Origin: an uncultured Tabrizicola sp.
GTDB taxonomy: Bacteria; Pseudomonadota; Alphaproteobacteria; Rhodobacterales; Rhodobacteraceae
Assembly: GCA_937858255.1 (NCBI GenBank)
Contig: CALLZQ010000702.1
Location: 1-5,745 of the forward strand
Length of the DNA: 5,745 nucleotides
Direction of reading: 5' to 3'
The notes beneath the pieces were generated by a model. That model saw only the letters and a program-made list of their open reading frames with translations, made no database searches and had not been told where the DNA came from. Shown in pieces: positions 3,581 to 5,745 of the stretch (positions are counted from its first letter, which is position 1; the number at the start of each line of letters is the position of its first letter). A program made the translations under genes and the position numbers.

Positions 3581-5745
3581 CCACGAACCAGTTCCAATTC
3601 GCCCTTGTCTTCCGCGCGGATACCGCTGCCGGAAAGGCCGGGCTGACGGATCTGGCAGGGTCCTTCAGGGCGGTCTCTGCCGCCGGCGATCAGGTCAGCA
3701 AGACGGCGCGCAAGCAAACCGCCGATCTGCAGGCGCTGGCAGCAGAGACCGCGCGTGTCACGAATGCGCAGGCCGCGCTTGCGACCGCGCGCCGCCAATT
3801 CCTGTCGTCGCAATCCCTTGAGGCGCAGGCACTGGGAATGACCGCGCCGGTGGCGAACCTGAACCCGCTGCAGGCTGCCTTCAGGACCAGCGCGACAGCG
3901 GCGGGGAAGTTCCGGGAGACCGTCGAGGGGCTGACCACGTCGGTCCGCGATCAGGCTCATGATTTTGTCGCGACGGCGGCGGCAGGGGCCTCTTACCGGG
4001 CCGCCCTGGATGACATCCGGGCGTCTTTCAACCCGCTCTTTGCGGTCAGCCGGGCCTATGAGCAACAGCTCGAGCGGATTGCCGAGGCCGAAAAGCTCGG
4101 GGCGATCTCGGCGCGGGAAGCCGCTGCCGCCCGTGCGGCGGCGGCCGGGATGCTATCGCCCGTTGCCGGTCCGGGCGGCAGCCGGACCACAGGCAATGCC
4201 GGCGCCTTTTACGCTTCGAACATCGGCGCACAAGGGTTCGATATCGGCGTCACGGCCGCGATGGGCATGAACCCCCTGATGATCGGCCTGCAGCAAGGCT
4301 CGCAGCTTGCGGGCATCGCCCAGGCCATGGGCGGTGGCGCGACGGCGGCCCGCGGCCTGGCTGCCGGGCTGATGTCGATTGTCAACCCGACCAGCCTTGT
4401 CACCATCGGCCTGGTCTCTCTGGGTGCGGCCGGTATCCAGTGGCTGGCCTCGTTGCAGAAAAAGGCCATGACGCTCGAAGAGGCAATGGGCGAACTGTCC
4501 GCCACGATGTCGGAATATCGGGAGGTGGCCCGTGAGGCGGCAAGTTCCACCTCGACGCTGGCGCAGCGCTTCGGCGCCGATGCCGCCGCCGCGCGCGATC
4601 TCTATCGCGAGATGGAAAAACTCAAGCGCGCTCAGGCGCTGGACAACGCCAGCAATGCTTTCGGCGCCGCGACAGACGGGATGGGCCTGATCCTGGGCGG
4701 GGCAGCCAGTGGCTATGGTGCCGATCTGAAGACCCTGTCCAGGACCTTCGGCCTCGACCTCGGCGATCAACTGGCGCGTGAGACGGCCGGCGCAGTGCGC
4801 GAGGCCATGACAGTCTTCGATTCGGCGCGGTTCGAGATCGATCCGGTCAAGCGCCTCGATCGGATGAAGGCAGCGATGGGGCCGCTGCTCGACCAATCCA
4901 TCGCCGCCATCGACTTCGACGGGAAGCGCACCGATGACGAGGAGGCGCTGCTGCAGGTCCTCCTCGAGCAAAACCTTGCCCTCCTTGAGCAGAAAGCCCT
5001 GATGGATGGCACGGCGCAAGCCGATGCGGCCCGCAAGCAGATCGACCAGATGGTCTTGGGGTACCGCCAGGAAGCCGAACTGGCAGCAGCGATCCTTGCC
5101 AGCGGCGAAGACAGTCTCGTGGTCCAGCGGGTACGGGCCGGCGAGGCGCGCGCCCGGCTGGAGATCAAGCTCGAAGAACTCGGGGTCGATAAGGACAGCG
5201 AGGACGCGGCCCGTGCCCGCGAGGCGCTGTCGCAACAGCAGCTTGCGCGCGAGCGGGCCTTGCTGGACGCCAAGCGGATGTCAGCCCTTGAACAGGTCGC
5301 GTCGATTGAGGCGCTGCGCCGCGAGGTGGACCTGATCGGGGCCAGCAATGCCGAACGGCTGCGGGCCAATGCGCTGGCCGAGGCCGAGATCGAGATCCAG
5401 AAAAAGAAGCTGCCCTGGCTCGAGGCGGTGCTGTTGCGCCTGCGGGCGATCACCAGGGCCGGGGAGGAGGCGCGCCGCGACCAGCAAAAAGCGCTGTTCG
5501 ATATCCAGAATGGAGAGGTCCTCGACCGCTTTGACGCCCGGATCGCGGCCGAGCGCAACCCGCAGGTCCGGATCGCCCTTCAGACAGAACGGGAATACCA
5601 GCGCGTGCTGGCGGAAACCAATGACGCCGTCTTGGCCAATGCGGCGGCACAGCGGCAGCGCGCCCGGTCGCTGGATGAGCTGGCGCAGGCCCAGACCGAT
5701 TATGTCCGCGATCAGGAAGACGGTTTGCGGCAGATGCGCCTGGAA
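3577..5745 (+). CDS. Tail length tape measure protein, N-terminal 723 residues (partial)
   Basis: The frame is open from ATG 3577 to the window end with no stop. The N-terminus FALVFRADTAAGKAGLTDLAG (8-28) is the usual tape measure opening. A helical, Ala/Gln-rich region follows. Then MNPLMIGLQQGSQLAGIAQAMGGG (231-254) matches the NPLL.LLQQG.QLAGI signature of lambda gpH-type tape measures (pfam06791, by recall). A hydrophobic segment at about 269-293 (SLVTIGLVSLGAAGIQWLAS) may be the membrane-active part used in DNA entry. From about 450 on the protein is Glu/Arg/Gln/Ala-rich long helix or coiled coil, with GASNAERLRANALAEAE near 588-604. Protein length sets tail length, and it is chaperoned by the G and GT products encoded just upstream. 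The missing 3' part prevents a tail-length estimate or a check for C-terminal lytic domains. Confidence 0.9.
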   Translation, partial: MTTNQFQFALVFRADTAAGKAGLTDLAGSFRAVSAAGDQVSKTARKQTADLQALAAETARVTNAQAALATARRQFLSSQSLEAQALGMTAPVANLNPLQAAFRTSATAAGKFRETVEGLTTSVRDQAHDFVATAAAGASYRAALDDIRASFNPLFAVSRAYEQQLERIAEAEKLGAISAREAAAARAAAAGMLSPVAGPGGSRTTGNAGAFYASNIGAQGFDIGVTAAMGMNPLMIGLQQGSQLAGIAQAMGGGATAARGLAAGLMSIVNPTSLVTIGLVSLGAAGIQWLASLQKKAMTLEEAMGELSATMSEYREVAREAASSTSTLAQRFGADAAAARDLYREMEKLKRAQALDNASNAFGAATDGMGLILGGAASGYGADLKTLSRTFGLDLGDQLARETAGAVREAMTVFDSARFEIDPVKRLDRMKAAMGPLLDQSIAAIDFDGKRTDDEEALLQVLLEQNLALLEQKALMDGTAQADAARKQIDQMVLGYRQEAELAAAILASGEDSLVVQRVRAGEARARLEIKLEELGVDKDSEDAARAREALSQQQLARERALLDAKRMSALEQVASIEALRREVDLIGASNAERLRANALAEAEIEIQKKKLPWLEAVLLRLRAITRAGEEARRDQQKALFDIQNGEVLDRFDARIAAERNPQVRIALQTEREYQRVLAETNDAVLANAAAQRQRARSLDELAQAQTDYVRDQEDGLRQMRLE

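Noticed and set aside
4153..5235. Long open frame of 360 codons on the minus strand
   Set aside because: It lies wholly antisense to the tape measure gene, has no family features, and arises from GC-rich third positions on the coding strand.
4767..5558. Ser/Arg/Ala-rich open frame of 263 codons on the minus strand
   Set aside because: The low-complexity serine/arginine composition is the mirror image of coiled-coil codons in the tape measure gene; there is no start signal or family support.

Overview
The window is a GC-rich, densely packed, single-strand stretch of a phage or prophage late (structural) operon. All supportable genes are on the + strand, and most stop and start codons overlap by 1-4 bases. 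GC content, codon use and family content suggest a host in the Alphaproteobacteria, probably Rhodobacterales (Paracoccus/Rhodobacter-like). The gene content suggests a Mu-like (B3/D3112/RcapMu-type) siphophage: Mu-type head-tail connector families followed by a non-contractile tail module. Host and phage type are inferences; no integrase, transposase, capsid or host gene lies in the window.

Layout. 1-134 is the 3' end of an unidentified gene with an Ala/Lys-rich tail. 135-565 is the only poorly coding stretch. It holds a candidate small broken ORF (196-416; CTG start behind a good Shine-Dalgarno, frame lost at or before an 8-C run) and several short GC-rich inverted repeats. 566-829 encodes an 87-residue protein that I recognise as an Acb2/Tad1-type cyclic-nucleotide sponge (anti-CBASS). 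826-1248 is a DUF1320 (Mu gp36-like) connector protein. 1248-1673 is a gp37/tail-terminator-like protein. 1676-1894 is a small Pro-rich DUF2635-like protein. 1897-2823 is the tail tube protein. 2823-3197 is a tail assembly chaperone whose last codons form a GGGAAAC slippery heptamer at the stop codon, 6 nt ahead of a 13-bp hairpin. A -1 frameshift there fuses it to a DUF1799 domain (3194-3580), the equivalent of lambda gpG/gpGT. 3577-5745 is the first 723 codons of the tape measure protein, still open at the window end.

How the genes work together. DUF1320, the terminator-like protein and the DUF2635-like protein sit where connector and tail-completion proteins belong. Tube subunits polymerise around the tape measure protein, which is chaperoned by the short and frameshifted forms of the assembly chaperone. 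The Acb2-like gene sits at the head/tail boundary and overlaps the next structural gene, so an anti-defence protein appears to be co-produced with virion components. The two strongest points are this sponge, with Tyr15 and Lys30 at the same 15-residue spacing as the ligand-binding pair recalled for PaMx33 Acb2, and the textbook -1 frameshift signal.
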